From DASWIG01 sp965371445 (lineage in GTDB: Bacteria; Acidobacteriota; Thermoanaerobaculia; Multivoradales; J023), in NCBI GenBank assembly GCA_965371445.1, contig CBDUYN010000158.1, positions 1-24,349 on the forward strand: a stretch of DNA of 24,349 nucleotides, read 5' to 3'. How positions within the stretch are numbered: the first letter of the stretch is position 1; every line of letters starts with the position of its first letter. Under the pieces are notes generated by a model that worked only from the letters and a program-made list of their open reading frames with translations, did no database searches and was not told where the DNA came from. Shown piece after piece: positions 5,806-12,615 of this stretch. The position numbers and the translations under genes were made by a program.

Positions 5806-7833
5806 CTAGAACGTTCTGGCCACCAGCGCATAAGACTGCGGGAAAAGAGTGATTCGATGGGCAGAGACCACGATCTCGAAATCACCGGCCGGAGCGTTTT
5901 CCCAGATCACCTGCTCGACGTTGTTGGTGCGATCGAAATTGCTCGAATTGGCGGGCATGTTGCCGTGCCTTTCCTCACCGTCGGGTGAGCGGACGATCAG
6001 GTCGAGGTCGTTCTGCAACGTCTCGCCCGGCGGGTCGCTCCATACCAGAGTGACCTTGAGGGTCGAGCCGGCAGCCGCGACCTGAACGGTGCGGGCCTCT
6101 TCTTCGCCGACGTCGAGCTCCCGGTCTTCGTCGAAGAACGCGAACAGCTGCCCGTAGCCGGGGCCCACGGTCCTGGCGAGGTTGACACGGCCGAAGCCCT
6201 CGTTGAAGTTGGGGGTGGCTCCGGTCTCGCTGGGAACGTACTGACCCGCGATGTTGCCCGCGCCGTTGATCAGCATGGCTTTGACCAGCGCGGCCTTGGG
6301 CTGGTGCTGGTGCTCGTTCGCCATGTACTCCCGTACGATGGCGGTACAGCCGGCGACCAGCGGCGTCGCCATGCTGGTGCCACCCATGTAGGCGTAGTCG
6401 CTGTCGCTCGATCGGCCCCAGAAGGAACCGACCCGGGCGCGCCTGGAATGGGCCGAGAGAATGGCCGTGCCGGGAGCGACGACGTCGGGCTTGATCCTGC
6501 CGTCTACGGTGGGTCCCCGGCCGCTGAAGGCGGCCATGCCTTCACGGTCCGTGGCCCAGAAGTCACTGCTGACCGGGTTGGAGGGGAAAGAGGTAGGCCA
6601 GGGGTCGCCATACCTCTTCGAGTTGCTGGTCGGACGCTCGCTCTCCGAAGCTCCTATCGTGATGCAGTTCTTGGCCGTACCCGGAGCGGTGACCGAGCCC
6701 AGGTCGACGACTCCGTTGGCGTTGCGGTCCGCTCCGTCGTTGCCCGCGGCAAAGCAGATCACCATGTCGCGGTGGCTCCAGACAAACTCGTCGACGTCGC
6801 GGGAGAACTGGGAATAGCGCCCCGCGGAATTGGTGGAGCCCCAGGAGTTGGTGTGGATCCTCGCCTGGTCGTCGTCGTAGGGGGTACCGAAGAGGCCGTT
6901 CAGGTCGGCCGGCAGACCTCCCAGGCCACCCCGCGAGTCCAGGACCGACTGCATGATCAGCCGCGCCTTGGGCGCGGTGCCCTGGATCGCGCCTTCGGAG
7001 CTGGACTGGCCGTCGCCGAGGACCGAGCCCGCCACGTGGGTGCCGTGGCCGTGCGGATCGTCTCCCCGCTTGCGTCCGAGGGCGTAGACCTTGAGCACCC
7101 GGTCTTTGAACGCCTCGTGGACCTTGGAGGTCGAGCCTCGGTCGAAGCCGGTGTCGCAGACGGTGACGGTCTGACCCTCGCCCGCCAGGCTGGTGCTCTG
7201 GTAGACGTCGTCGGCTCCGAGGATTCCGCGCGCGACGTTGTTGAACAGAACGTTGGGGAGCACTTCTTCGACGTGGCGTACCTCGTCGAGTGCGGCGACG
7301 CGCTCCAGCCGATGGTGCTGGATCGTGGCGCGGACTCTGTTGCGGCAGATCTCGAGGCTGTCGCGGTCTACTCCGGCAGCCTCCGCCAGCGCTTCGACGA
7401 CGTCCTCGGCGGGGGTGTCGTTGTGGAGCACGACGTCGACCTCGGCGGGCTGGGGGCTGGGCGAGCTTTCCATCGGTCCCAGCGCCAGCAGGGCGGCGGG
7501 TTGACGCGAGCTCCGCTCACGACCGCGTAAGTTGGCCGCGATCTTGAAGTCGCGCAGATAGGGATTCGCCCATTCCACGAAGGGCAGGTTCTGGACCGGT
7601 CCCAGGTCGGCCGGTTCGTAGCGTGCCAGGTAGGTGTTCTCCGGCACGTATTCGAGGATCTTGACCTGCAAATTCACCAGCGCCTCACGCTGGTCCTTGC
7701 CGAGGGGTGCCACGGTCTGAATCAGGATGTAGCTCGTGCTCGTCGTGTCGCTGCTCGGCATCCCCAAGGCGGCGAATTGAGGAGCTTCCCGCTCCGGGTC
7801 CATGGTGATGCCGTTGATCGTGATCTTGGCCAT
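5806..7833 (-). CDS. Subtilisin-like serine protease (peptidase family S8)
   Basis: This 675-residue protein is an endopeptidase with a complete catalytic triad: Asp227 in VCDTGFD, His263 in GHGTHVAGS, Ser487 in GGTSMATP, and oxyanion Asn365 in FAAGNDG. Residues about 35-100 look like an inhibitor-type prodomain (ILIQ...PL...QR...NTYLARY). The C-terminal 130 residues form a beta-rich domain (VTLVWSDPPG...NDLDLIVRSPDG) typical of secreted subtilases (PPC or proprotein-convertase-P-like). There is no recognisable N-terminal signal peptide: the protein begins MAKITINGITMDPE after an excellent AAAAGGAG ribosome binding site, so the start is secure and the export route, if any, is not evident. A sigma-70 promoter and structured leader lie upstream at 8115-8252. 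Family assignment is firm; the substrate is unknown. Confidence 0.93.
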   Translation of the reverse strand: MAKITINGITMDPEREAPQFAALGMPSSDTTSTSYILIQTVAPLGKDQREALVNLQVKILEYVPENTYLARYEPADLGPVQNLPFVEWANPYLRDFKIAANLRGRERSSRQPAALLALGPMESSPSPQPAEVDVVLHNDTPAEDVVEALAEAAGVDRDSLEICRNRVRATIQHHRLERVAALDEVRHVEEVLPNVLFNNVARGILGADDVYQSTSLAGEGQTVTVCDTGFDRGSTSKVHEAFKDRVLKVYALGRKRGDDPHGHGTHVAGSVLGDGQSSSEGAIQGTAPKARLIMQSVLDSRGGLGGLPADLNGLFGTPYDDDQARIHTNSWGSTNSAGRYSQFSRDVDEFVWSHRDMVICFAAGNDGADRNANGVVDLGSVTAPGTAKNCITIGASESERPTSNSKRYGDPWPTSFPSNPVSSDFWATDREGMAAFSGRGPTVDGRIKPDVVAPGTAILSAHSRRARVGSFWGRSSDSDYAYMGGTSMATPLVAGCTAIVREYMANEHQHQPKAALVKAMLINGAGNIAGQYVPSETGATPNFNEGFGRVNLARTVGPGYGQLFAFFDEDRELDVGEEEARTVQVAAAGSTLKVTLVWSDPPGETLQNDLDLIVRSPDGEERHGNMPANSSNFDRTNNVEQVIWENAPAGDFEIVVSAHRITLFPQSYALVARTF

Positions 7834-8114
7834 GTCGTTCTCCTTTTTGTGAATGATTTACTGTTCCGATCTATGGTTCCACGGGCTTCACCCAAGTGCT
7901 GTCGCCCGACGTTTGTTCCGCAAAACCGCAGGCACGACACCGCTCACGGGAGATCGGCGCGGCACGCGCCCGCGGGCGGTTCTCCGGCACCTTGGGCAGC
8001 GATGCCCACACCGAGGCGCCGCTCACCTGGAGCAGCAGCGCGCAGCAAACGACATGACTGACGAAACGGTAGAGCTCTTTTCTGAGCTGGGCTTTGCATG
8101 CGCTCGTCTCCCTT

Positions 8115-8218
8115 CAAATACCCGCCGAGGTCGGATCTCCGAAGGACGGCGGAGCCGTCCCACGGGATGCGAGGCTTTGCGGCATCGGCTTTCGCTGGCT
8201 GTGCCCTTTTCAGGTTTG
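8115..8218 (-). promoter_or_regulatory. Structured leader, candidate GEMM-I (c-di-GMP-I-like) riboswitch
   Basis: The RNA begins at about the predicted transcription start. Its ends can pair (CAAA at 8218-8215 with UUUG at 8118-8115, plus adjacent CC/GG). Inside are GGGCACAG, a GAAA tetraloop in CAGCGAAAGCCG, then CCGCAAAGCC, which matches the GEMM core GACGCAAAGCC in all but two bases. A second perfect hairpin GGACGGC-TCC-GCCGTCC follows. Size (104 nt), order of elements and closeness to the start site fit the c-di-GMP-I family. The GGCAAACC element is degenerate, and I could not run a covariance model. About 280 nt lie between it and the protease start codon. Confidence 0.35.
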
Positions 8219-8223
8219 GATCC

Positions 8224-8252
8224 AGCCTAGGCGCGGTCGCGGAGTTTGTCAA
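8224..8252 (-). promoter_or_regulatory. Sigma-70 promoter of the protease gene
   Basis: On the minus strand, TTGACA (8252-8247) and TAGGCT (8229-8224) are separated by exactly 17 bp. Transcription would begin near 8217, giving a leader of nearly 390 nt. The same hexamer pair with the same spacing appears upstream of the cysteine-rich peptide operon at 23386-23414. Confidence 0.7.
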
Positions 8253-8328
8253 TACTGGATCTGTCCCTTTCGGCTGATCTCCGGACAACCCCTTCGAGAT
8301 CAGCGACTTACGTCGTGATCACGGATCC

Positions 8329-8344
8329 TGGCACGGACCTTGCC
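8329..8344 (+). promoter_or_regulatory. Orphan sigma-54 promoter pointing toward mazEF antisense
   Basis: TGGCACGGACCTTGCC matches the sigma-54 consensus TGGCACG-N4-TTGCW at all but the last base, with GG at -24/-25 and GC at -12/-13. The start site would be near 8355. A perfect hairpin GCGGCC-CGGA-GGCCGC (8362-8377) follows within ten bases. No gene starts on this strand downstream; the transcript would run antisense through mazF. No copies of the upstream activator motif found near 12.4-16.6 kb are seen in the 250 bp upstream. Confidence 0.5.
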
Positions 8345-8406
8345 AAAACATGGAGCCCAGGGCGGCCCGGAGGCCGCTCGCCGTCCGCGCGGCGTGCGTT
8401 CCCCCG

Positions 8407-8769
8407 TCAGATCGAAGCGAGTCCCGTTGCGATCCGAAGTGCCTCGTCGACACGTCTCATCGTGTCGTTCCCGACTCGGCCGAGGTGGCTGAGCAGACGC
8501 CTCTTGTCGATGGAACGTAGCTGCATCAGCAGGATCTTTGAGCGCACGGCCAGTCCACCTTCTGGCGGCTCGATGAGGGCTTCGAACGGATAGACCTTGT
8601 GGGTCTTACGGCTGGTCAGGGCGGCGACCAACACCACGGGGGAGTGCTTGTTGACCAGATCTGGCGAGATGACCAGGGCCGGACGGTCTCCCGCCTGCTC
8701 AGAGCCAACGGTAGAGTCCAGGCGAACGCGGACGACATCACCGCGGCGAGGAGCCACCGGCAAGCTCAC
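8407..8769 (-). CDS. MazF/PemK-family toxin (endoribonuclease)
   Basis: This 120-residue protein has the hallmarks of the MazF fold: RRGDVVRVRLD, then GSEQAGDRPALVIS, VVLVAALTS, and a C-terminal helix-rich segment (LRSIDKRRL...MRRVDEALRIA). MazF toxins cleave mRNA at short sequence motifs and are neutralised by a small antitoxin encoded just upstream. The start is a GTG at 8769 with AGAGGT upstream. The first 32 bp overlap the end of the antitoxin gene, the usual arrangement for translational coupling. An orphan sigma-54 promoter facing the 3' end could produce antisense RNA. Family assignment is strong; cleavage specificity is unknown. Confidence 0.9.
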   Translation of the reverse strand: MSLPVAPRRGDVVRVRLDSTVGSEQAGDRPALVISPDLVNKHSPVVLVAALTSRKTHKVYPFEALIEPPEGGLAVRSKILLMQLRSIDKRRLLSHLGRVGNDTMRRVDEALRIATGLASI

Positions 8770-9001
8770 GCTCGACCTCTTCTTCGAGGGGATGGAGCTC
8801 CTCTTCCAGGCGAAGGTATTCGTCCGCCATTTCGCGGCAGCCCTGGACGATCTCGCTCCGAATGACCTCCCGCTGTCTTCGATCCAGCCAGTCCTGGATC
8901 AAGGTCGCAATGATCGAGCTTCGCTGAGTGGCAGGCACCTCGCGTTCAAACTGCAGGAGGGCCTCCGGGGGTAACGTGTAGGTTCTCTCTACCAATGCCA
9001 T
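8738..9001 (-). CDS. MazE-type ribbon-helix-helix antitoxin
   Basis: This is an 87-residue protein directly upstream of and overlapping the MazF gene. The N-terminus (RTYTLPPEALLQFEREV followed by RSSIIATLIQDWLD) fits a ribbon-helix-helix DNA-binding domain: a short beta strand, then two helices. The acidic helical C-terminus (EEELHPLEEEVERELAG) fits the toxin-wrapping tail. It is expected to bind and neutralise the toxin and to repress its own promoter. AGAGGTG lies just upstream of the ATG. A possible extended -10 (TGGTAGAGT) lies on the minus strand at 9019-9027, very close to the start codon. The identity rests on context plus fold pattern. Confidence 0.82.
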   Translation of the reverse strand: MALVERTYTLPPEALLQFEREVPATQRSSIIATLIQDWLDRRQREVIRSEIVQGCREMADEYLRLEEELHPLEEEVERELAGGSSPR

Positions 9002-9049
9002 GCTTCACCTCTTCGCCGACTCTACCACAATCTGCCACCAGGAAACCCT

Positions 9050-9258
9050 TCAAAGCTGATCGTCGAAGTAGCCGCCGCGCGCGCACTCGGACACCTTCGG
9101 AGCGTACCCGCACCGTGTGCCAGGCTCCGTCGTTGCGGTTGTTGCTGGGATAGTAGCCGAGCACGTACTGCTCCCGCAGCTCCTGGAGGATCTCACGGAA
9201 GGCCGCTGCGGCGTCGTCGATGTGCCCGATCTCGCGGATCCGGCCGCCGCTCGAACCC
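9050..9258 (-). pseudogene. C-terminal fragment of a VWFA-related (acidobacterial) secreted protein, frameshifted
   Basis: The minus strand reads SSGGRIREIGHIDDAAAAF, then REILQELREQYVLGYYPSNN, then WHTVRVRSEGVRVRAR. This is the characteristic C-terminal end of the VWFA-related acidobacterial family (named from memory as TIGR03436), in which an (I/L)LxELRxQYxLGYYP segment is followed by RxIRVxV and a terminal RxGYF. Here GYFDDQL and a stop codon are present but in another frame: one base is missing in the GC-repeat tract at about 9072-9085. The rest of the gene, including the VWFA domain, is absent, and the fragment begins exactly where the NudC homology ends. It is therefore a dead remnant left by a deletion or recombination. 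Confidence 0.72.
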
Positions 9259-10092
9259 ACGGGTCCGGAAATCCTCGATCAGGGCCCGGGCGATCGAGAT
9301 CCGGGGCGGAATCTGGGGTAGCTCGTCGACGTCGTAGAAGGCCGCGTCCTCGATCTCGACGCCGTCGACACGGATCTCGCCGTCGAGATAGCGGGCCAGA
9401 AAACCGATCATCAGCGAGTGGGGAAAAGGCCAGGGCTGGCTGGCGAAGTAGCGCACGTCGCCCACCAGGACGCCGACCTCCTCCTCGATCTCGCGCACCA
9501 CGGCCTCTTCCAGGCTCTCCCCGGGCTCCACGAAGCCGGCGAGCGTCGAATACATGCCGGGCGGGAAGTGGGGAGAGCGGGCGAGGAGGATCTCCCGGCC
9601 GCGCTCCACGGCCACGATGACCGCTGGCGCGAGGCGCGGATAGGCCTTGAGCTCGCAGCGCGGACACACTTTCGAGCGGTCGTCGGGGTGGTCCTCCGTC
9701 GCCGCGGCGCAGCGGCTGCAGAACTGGTGGTCACGGTCCCAGTCGACGACCTGGATGGCGCGTCCGGCGATCTGGAACCAGGGCTCGCCGAGCGCCGGGT
9801 AGAGCCGGCGCAGGCTGAGGAACGCCATGCCGTCGGGCGGCTCCGACGCTTCGGCGATCTCCAGGGAGAGGAGCTCGTAGCCGTCGAGGGTCCCGAGGTA
9901 CTGCCGGCGGAGTGTCTGCAGGAGAGGCGGCGCGCCGGCCAGGCTCTCGACCTCGGCGAGCTGCGGCAGCCGAACGTTACCGTCGTCGTCGCGGCGGACG
10001 AGGAGGCGCCGGCCGCGAAAAGCGAAAGCCCAGGCGTCGGGCGCGGGCTCCTTGTCCAGGTGGACGCCGGGCTCGAAGCGGTACGCGGCCAT
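9193..10092 (-). CDS. nudC: NADH pyrophosphatase NudC, C-terminus replaced by read-through
   Basis: This 299-residue protein hydrolyses NAD(H) to NMN(H) and AMP and, in characterised homologues, removes NAD caps from RNA. It has the four-cysteine zinc ribbon (Cys125, Cys128, Cys143, Cys146), the Nudix box starting at Gly186 (GFVEPGES...REIEEEVGV), and the NudC signature SQPWPFPHS just after it. The homologous part ends around IARALIEDFRTRG (about residue 277). The last 20 or so residues (ERRPDPRDRAHRRRRSGLP) are an out-of-frame reading of the adjacent VWFA remnant, so the native stop has been lost. The catalytic parts are intact and the enzyme is probably functional. AGAGGAC precedes the ATG. 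It follows the mog-like gene by 23 bp and is probably co-transcribed with it. Confidence 0.9.
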   Translation of the reverse strand: MAAYRFEPGVHLDKEPAPDAWAFAFRGRRLLVRRDDDGNVRLPQLAEVESLAGAPPLLQTLRRQYLGTLDGYELLSLEIAEASEPPDGMAFLSLRRLYPALGEPWFQIAGRAIQVVDWDRDHQFCSRCAAATEDHPDDRSKVCPRCELKAYPRLAPAVIVAVERGREILLARSPHFPPGMYSTLAGFVEPGESLEEAVVREIEEEVGVLVGDVRYFASQPWPFPHSLMIGFLARYLDGEIRVDGVEIEDAAFYDVDELPQIPPRISIARALIEDFRTRGFERRPDPRDRAHRRRRSGLP

Positions 10093-10115
10093 GATCGTCG
10101 TCCTCTTTGACGACT

Positions 10116-10655
10116 CTACGCGTGACGGTAGGCGCCCAGGCTCTTGGCGGTTTGCAGCCGGAGGTTGCCGATCAGGTCGAGGCAGTCGGGCACCGCGGCA
10201 AAGACAGCGTCGAGGCAGGTCTTGATGGCGCGCGGCTTGCCGGGGAGGTTCAGGATCAGGCAGCGTCCGCGGATGCCGGCCGTCTGGCGCGACAGGATGG
10301 CGGTGGGGACCTCGGCGAGCGAAGCGCGCCGCATCTGCTCGCCGAAGCCGGGCAGGATCCTCTCGCAGACGGCTTCGGTGGCCTCGGGGGTGACGTCGCG
10401 TGACGCCGGTCCCGTGCCGCCGGAGGTGAGGACGAGGTCGCAGCCCACCTCGTCGGCGAGCTCGACGAGCGCCGCCTCGATCGCCGAGCGCTCGTCGGCC
10501 ACCAGGCGCCGGTGGTGCTCGTGGGGCGAGGTGACGACGTCGTCGAGGTAGGCGGCGATCGCCGGGCCGGAGAGGTCTTCGTAGTCGCCGCGGCTGGCGC
10601 GGTCGGAGACCGTCAGGATGCCGAAGCGGGCGGTGCTGCGGGTCGTTCGAGCCAT
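10116..10655 (-). CDS. mog: Molybdopterin adenylyltransferase (Mog/MoaB family)
   Basis: This 179-residue protein activates molybdopterin by adenylylation before molybdenum insertion in molybdenum-cofactor synthesis. Family features are GILTVSDRASRG at the N-terminus, the MPT-binding TSGGTG (residues 77-82) followed by the Asp87 motif RDVTPEAT, and LNLPGKPRA (about 135-143). Length matches the Mog/MoaB fold (about 160-195 residues). Whether it is Mog or a MoaB paralogue cannot be settled by eye. The gene begins 34 bp after the stop codon of the upstream DUF11 protein. A TTGATC-18-TACGAT promoter overlaps that gap and would give an almost leaderless mRNA. No other molybdenum-cofactor gene is nearby. 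Confidence 0.9.
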   Translation of the reverse strand: MARTTRSTARFGILTVSDRASRGDYEDLSGPAIAAYLDDVVTSPHEHHRRLVADERSAIEAALVELADEVGCDLVLTSGGTGPASRDVTPEATEAVCERILPGFGEQMRRASLAEVPTAILSRQTAGIRGRCLILNLPGKPRAIKTCLDAVFAAVPDCLDLIGNLRLQTAKSLGAYRHA

Positions 10656-10663
10656 TGCCGCCG

Positions 10664-10693
10664 ATCGTAGAGGGTCCGGGTGGCCAGGATCAA
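10664..10693 (-). promoter_or_regulatory. Possible leaderless-type promoter of the mog-nudC pair
   Basis: TTGATC (10693-10688) overlaps the stop codon of the upstream gene, and TACGAT (10669-10664) follows after 18 bp. Transcription would begin only a few bases before the ATG at 10655. The gap has no clear ribosome binding site, which would agree with leaderless translation, but the hexamers are only moderate matches. Confidence 0.25.
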
Positions 10694-12309
10694 GGGAAGT
10701 CGACGTGGAGCCCGTGATAATGGCCGGTGTCGGAAGCTTCGACCGTCACCACGTGGCCGGCGCCGGGATTGGCGAGGCCGGTCACGGTGACGACGTTCGA
10801 GTACCAGCCGTCGCCCACCACGCTCTCGCCGGTGCAGTCCAAGGACTCGCCGAGCGCCAGGGTCGCTTTCGGGCAGCGGACGCTGACGCTCGGGTCCTCG
10901 CTGTGGATCTCGATGCCGGCAAGGCGGGTCTCGCCCGTGTTGGTCACCGTGTAGGTCCAGCTCAGCGCCTCGCCGCTCCACAGCGCCAGAACGGGCTCCT
11001 CGTCGGCAGCCTGGCCGTCGATCGTCGTGTCGACGTGGATCGCCGGGGTGAGGAGCACGATCTCGCGGCCGAAGTAGTGGCTCGGATCGTGGTCGCGGAC
11101 GATCTCGCCGTCCTCGGTCCAGGCGCTGACCAGGCCGTAGCTCTTGTGCTGGCCGGCGAGGGCGCGGCCCTCGGCGGTGCAGGTCATCGTCTCGCCGGCG
11201 TCGAGCTCGTCGTGGGGGCAGAGCACCTCGGCATCCTCAGAATCGGTCACCGTGAGGTGGTAAAGGGGCAGGTCGCCGTCGTTCTTGACCACGTACCGCC
11301 AGAGGACCTCGTCGCCCACCACGATCTCGGGACCCGGCGCCCGATCGGCGTTCACACCGTTGGTCGCGGTCTCGATCCGGACGCTCGCGGCAGGCCGACC
11401 CTCGGTGGAGCGTGAAGGCAGGACGACAGCCCTCAGGCCGAAGCTGAACCGGTCGTAGGCCGAATATTGCACGGCGACGAAGGTCTCCTCGGCGGTCGTC
11501 ACCTCGATCCATCCGGCGACGGCGTCGAGGCCGAGCTCGGAGACCTTCAAGACCTCGAGGGGCTGGAAGCTCATCTCGCGCTCGGCGAGAAGCTCCCCGT
11601 CCTGGCGGTAGACGATCAGCCAGCCCTGAATCTTCTCCTGCTCGCTGAGCTCGGCGTCCTCGGACGGCCGGCTGGAGGTGGGCGCGTAGACCACCACCTC
11701 GGTCTCCGCGCCGAGAGCCCCGCCGTTCAGGAAGCGCAGGCCATGACGGGTGCCGACCGTGTCGGTGGAGCCCAGGGCGGTGCTCGTGTGGAGCAACAGG
11801 TCTCCCCGGGCGCTCTCGCCGGCGAGGTCGAGGACCTGAAAGTCGCCGAAGATCGTGTCCGTGCCGGCGGCGGCCACGACGAGCGAGCCGATCGCGGTCT
11901 CGTTCTTCGCCCCGGAGCTGTAGTAGAAGCCGCTGCGCGGTGAAGGCCGTCCGGTGAGGGCGGCGCGTGCATGCTCCGCCTCTTCAGCGGAGAGGTTGCG
12001 ATCGGGGAGGCTGCCGCGTACGAGCCAGTCGCCGAGGTTCATCGTCCGCGCCTCGTGGGCGGCGAGCTCGGTCCGGGTGACGAGGACCTCGATTCCCCAG
12101 TTGGAGCGAACCGTCATCTCGACCTCGACCGCCTCGGCCGAAGGATTGACGAGCGAGACGTAGGTCGTCGCTGCGTGGCCCGCGAGGTCGACCTCGAAGG
12201 AAGGCAGGAGGAGCGTGGACGTGGCCGGTTGCGCCGCGGCGGCTGTGGCCAAGCCGAGCGTGAGGATGAGCGCCGCGCTCGTCAGAAGTTGGGTCTTGTT
12301 GCTGGTCAT
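10690..12309 (-). CDS. Secreted DUF11-repeat surface protein, paralogue of the gene at 12616-15318
   Basis: This is a 539-residue protein of unknown function. The start at 12309 is chosen because it follows AGGAG and begins a signal peptide (MTSNKTQLLTSAALILTLGL, cleavage near AAAAQ). The frame stays open further upstream only by chance. Residues about 30-300 match the N-terminal domain of the neighbouring larger protein (LLPSFEV, SNWGIEV, AHEA..NL.DWL, LPDR.LS, Y.R.DGEL...REMSF.PL). Two DUF11-like beta-sandwich repeats follow, from about residue 308 (TNGVNADRAPGP...DHDPSHYFG) and 423, each with the paired cysteines of CP...L..GE...CT. DUF11 domains are typical of bacterial surface adhesins and sheath proteins. 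A sigma-54 promoter with two activator motifs lies upstream. The protein is probably exported and under the local activator. Confidence 0.85.
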   Translation of the reverse strand: MTSNKTQLLTSAALILTLGLATAAAAQPATSTLLLPSFEVDLAGHAATTYVSLVNPSAEAVEVEMTVRSNWGIEVLVTRTELAAHEARTMNLGDWLVRGSLPDRNLSAEEAEHARAALTGRPSPRSGFYYSSGAKNETAIGSLVVAAAGTDTIFGDFQVLDLAGESARGDLLLHTSTALGSTDTVGTRHGLRFLNGGALGAETEVVVYAPTSSRPSEDAELSEQEKIQGWLIVYRQDGELLAEREMSFQPLEVLKVSELGLDAVAGWIEVTTAEETFVAVQYSAYDRFSFGLRAVVLPSRSTEGRPAASVRIETATNGVNADRAPGPEIVVGDEVLWRYVVKNDGDLPLYHLTVTDSEDAEVLCPHDELDAGETMTCTAEGRALAGQHKSYGLVSAWTEDGEIVRDHDPSHYFGREIVLLTPAIHVDTTIDGQAADEEPVLALWSGEALSWTYTVTNTGETRLAGIEIHSEDPSVSVRCPKATLALGESLDCTGESVVGDGWYSNVVTVTGLANPGAGHVVTVEASDTGHYHGLHVDFP

Positions 12310-12361
12310 GGCTCGTTTTCTCCTGCCTGGTGAAGTTTTTCGCTCCTCACCCGACGTACTC

Positions 12362-12377
12362 AGCAGGATCCGTGCCA
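12362..12377 (-). promoter_or_regulatory. Sigma-54 promoter of the 539-residue DUF11 protein
   Basis: The minus strand reads TGGCACGGATCCTGCT, matching TGGCACG-N4-TTGCT with one change (C for T in TTGCT) and with GG and GC correctly spaced. Transcription would begin near 12351, 42 bp before the ATG. Two copies of the activator motif are centred about 109 and 130 bp upstream of that point. Confidence 0.85.
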
Positions 12378-12450
12378 GGTCCACGGTCCCCTCGGCAAGC
12401 CGAAAACCCCCGGGAATTGGTGGTTTCGCCCCCTGGCGACGCCTGTGAGG

Positions 12451-12489
12451 TGCCGCTCACGAGAGACAGGATGCCGCTCGCGAGAGGCA
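12451..12489. promoter_or_regulatory. Paired upstream activator motifs for the DUF11 promoter
   Basis: Two 18-bp near-palindromes, TGCCGCTCACGAGAGACA (12451-12468) and TGCCGCTCGCGAGAGGCA (12472-12489), are spaced 21 bp apart, two helical turns, so they face the same side of the DNA. The same motif with the same 21-bp phasing occurs before the other two sigma-54 promoters nearby. Position and symmetry fit binding by a Fis-type sigma-54 activator, most simply the one encoded at 16642-18171. Confidence 0.72.
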
Positions 12490-12500
12490 GGGCCATGTCC

Positions 12501-12542
12501 AAAAAGAGAAGGCCCCCGCAGCCGGAGGGCTGCAGGGGCCTT
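12501..12542 (-). terminator. Intrinsic terminator of the 900-residue DUF11 gene
   Basis: On the minus strand a 15-bp stem (AAGGCCCC.GCAGCC with its complement, one mismatch) is followed by TCTCTTTTT. It lies about 75 bp beyond the stop codon at 12616 and separates this gene from the activator sites of the next one. Confidence 0.85.
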
Positions 12543-12615
12543 GGGAGGGTCTCGGCGCGTCGGCGCCGCCAGGGCTGCTAAACCGTCCCCTTGGGGGGAG
12601 TGAGGGGGGGACTCA

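Larger units (their letters stand above)
7834..8406. other. Regulatory region between the protease and mazF
   Basis: Almost 600 bp without a gene. It contains the leader and sigma-70 promoter of the protease (minus strand, 8115-8252) and, facing the other way, a consensus sigma-54 promoter at 8329-8344. A weak minus-strand frame (7944-8288) starts upstream of the predicted transcription start and runs through the promoter and leader, so I reject it as a gene. Confidence 0.6.

Noticed and set aside
6371..6385. TGGCACCAGCATGGC on the minus strand
   Set aside because: It encodes the catalytic GGTSMA of the protease, and the fit to a promoter is by chance.
6304..7530. Plus-strand open frame of 408 codons
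   Set aside because: It is antisense to the subtilase, whose catalytic motifs fix the coding strand.
7944..8288. Minus-strand open frame of 114 codons between the protease and mazF
   Set aside because: It begins upstream of the predicted transcription start, crosses the promoter and structured leader, and shows no domain.
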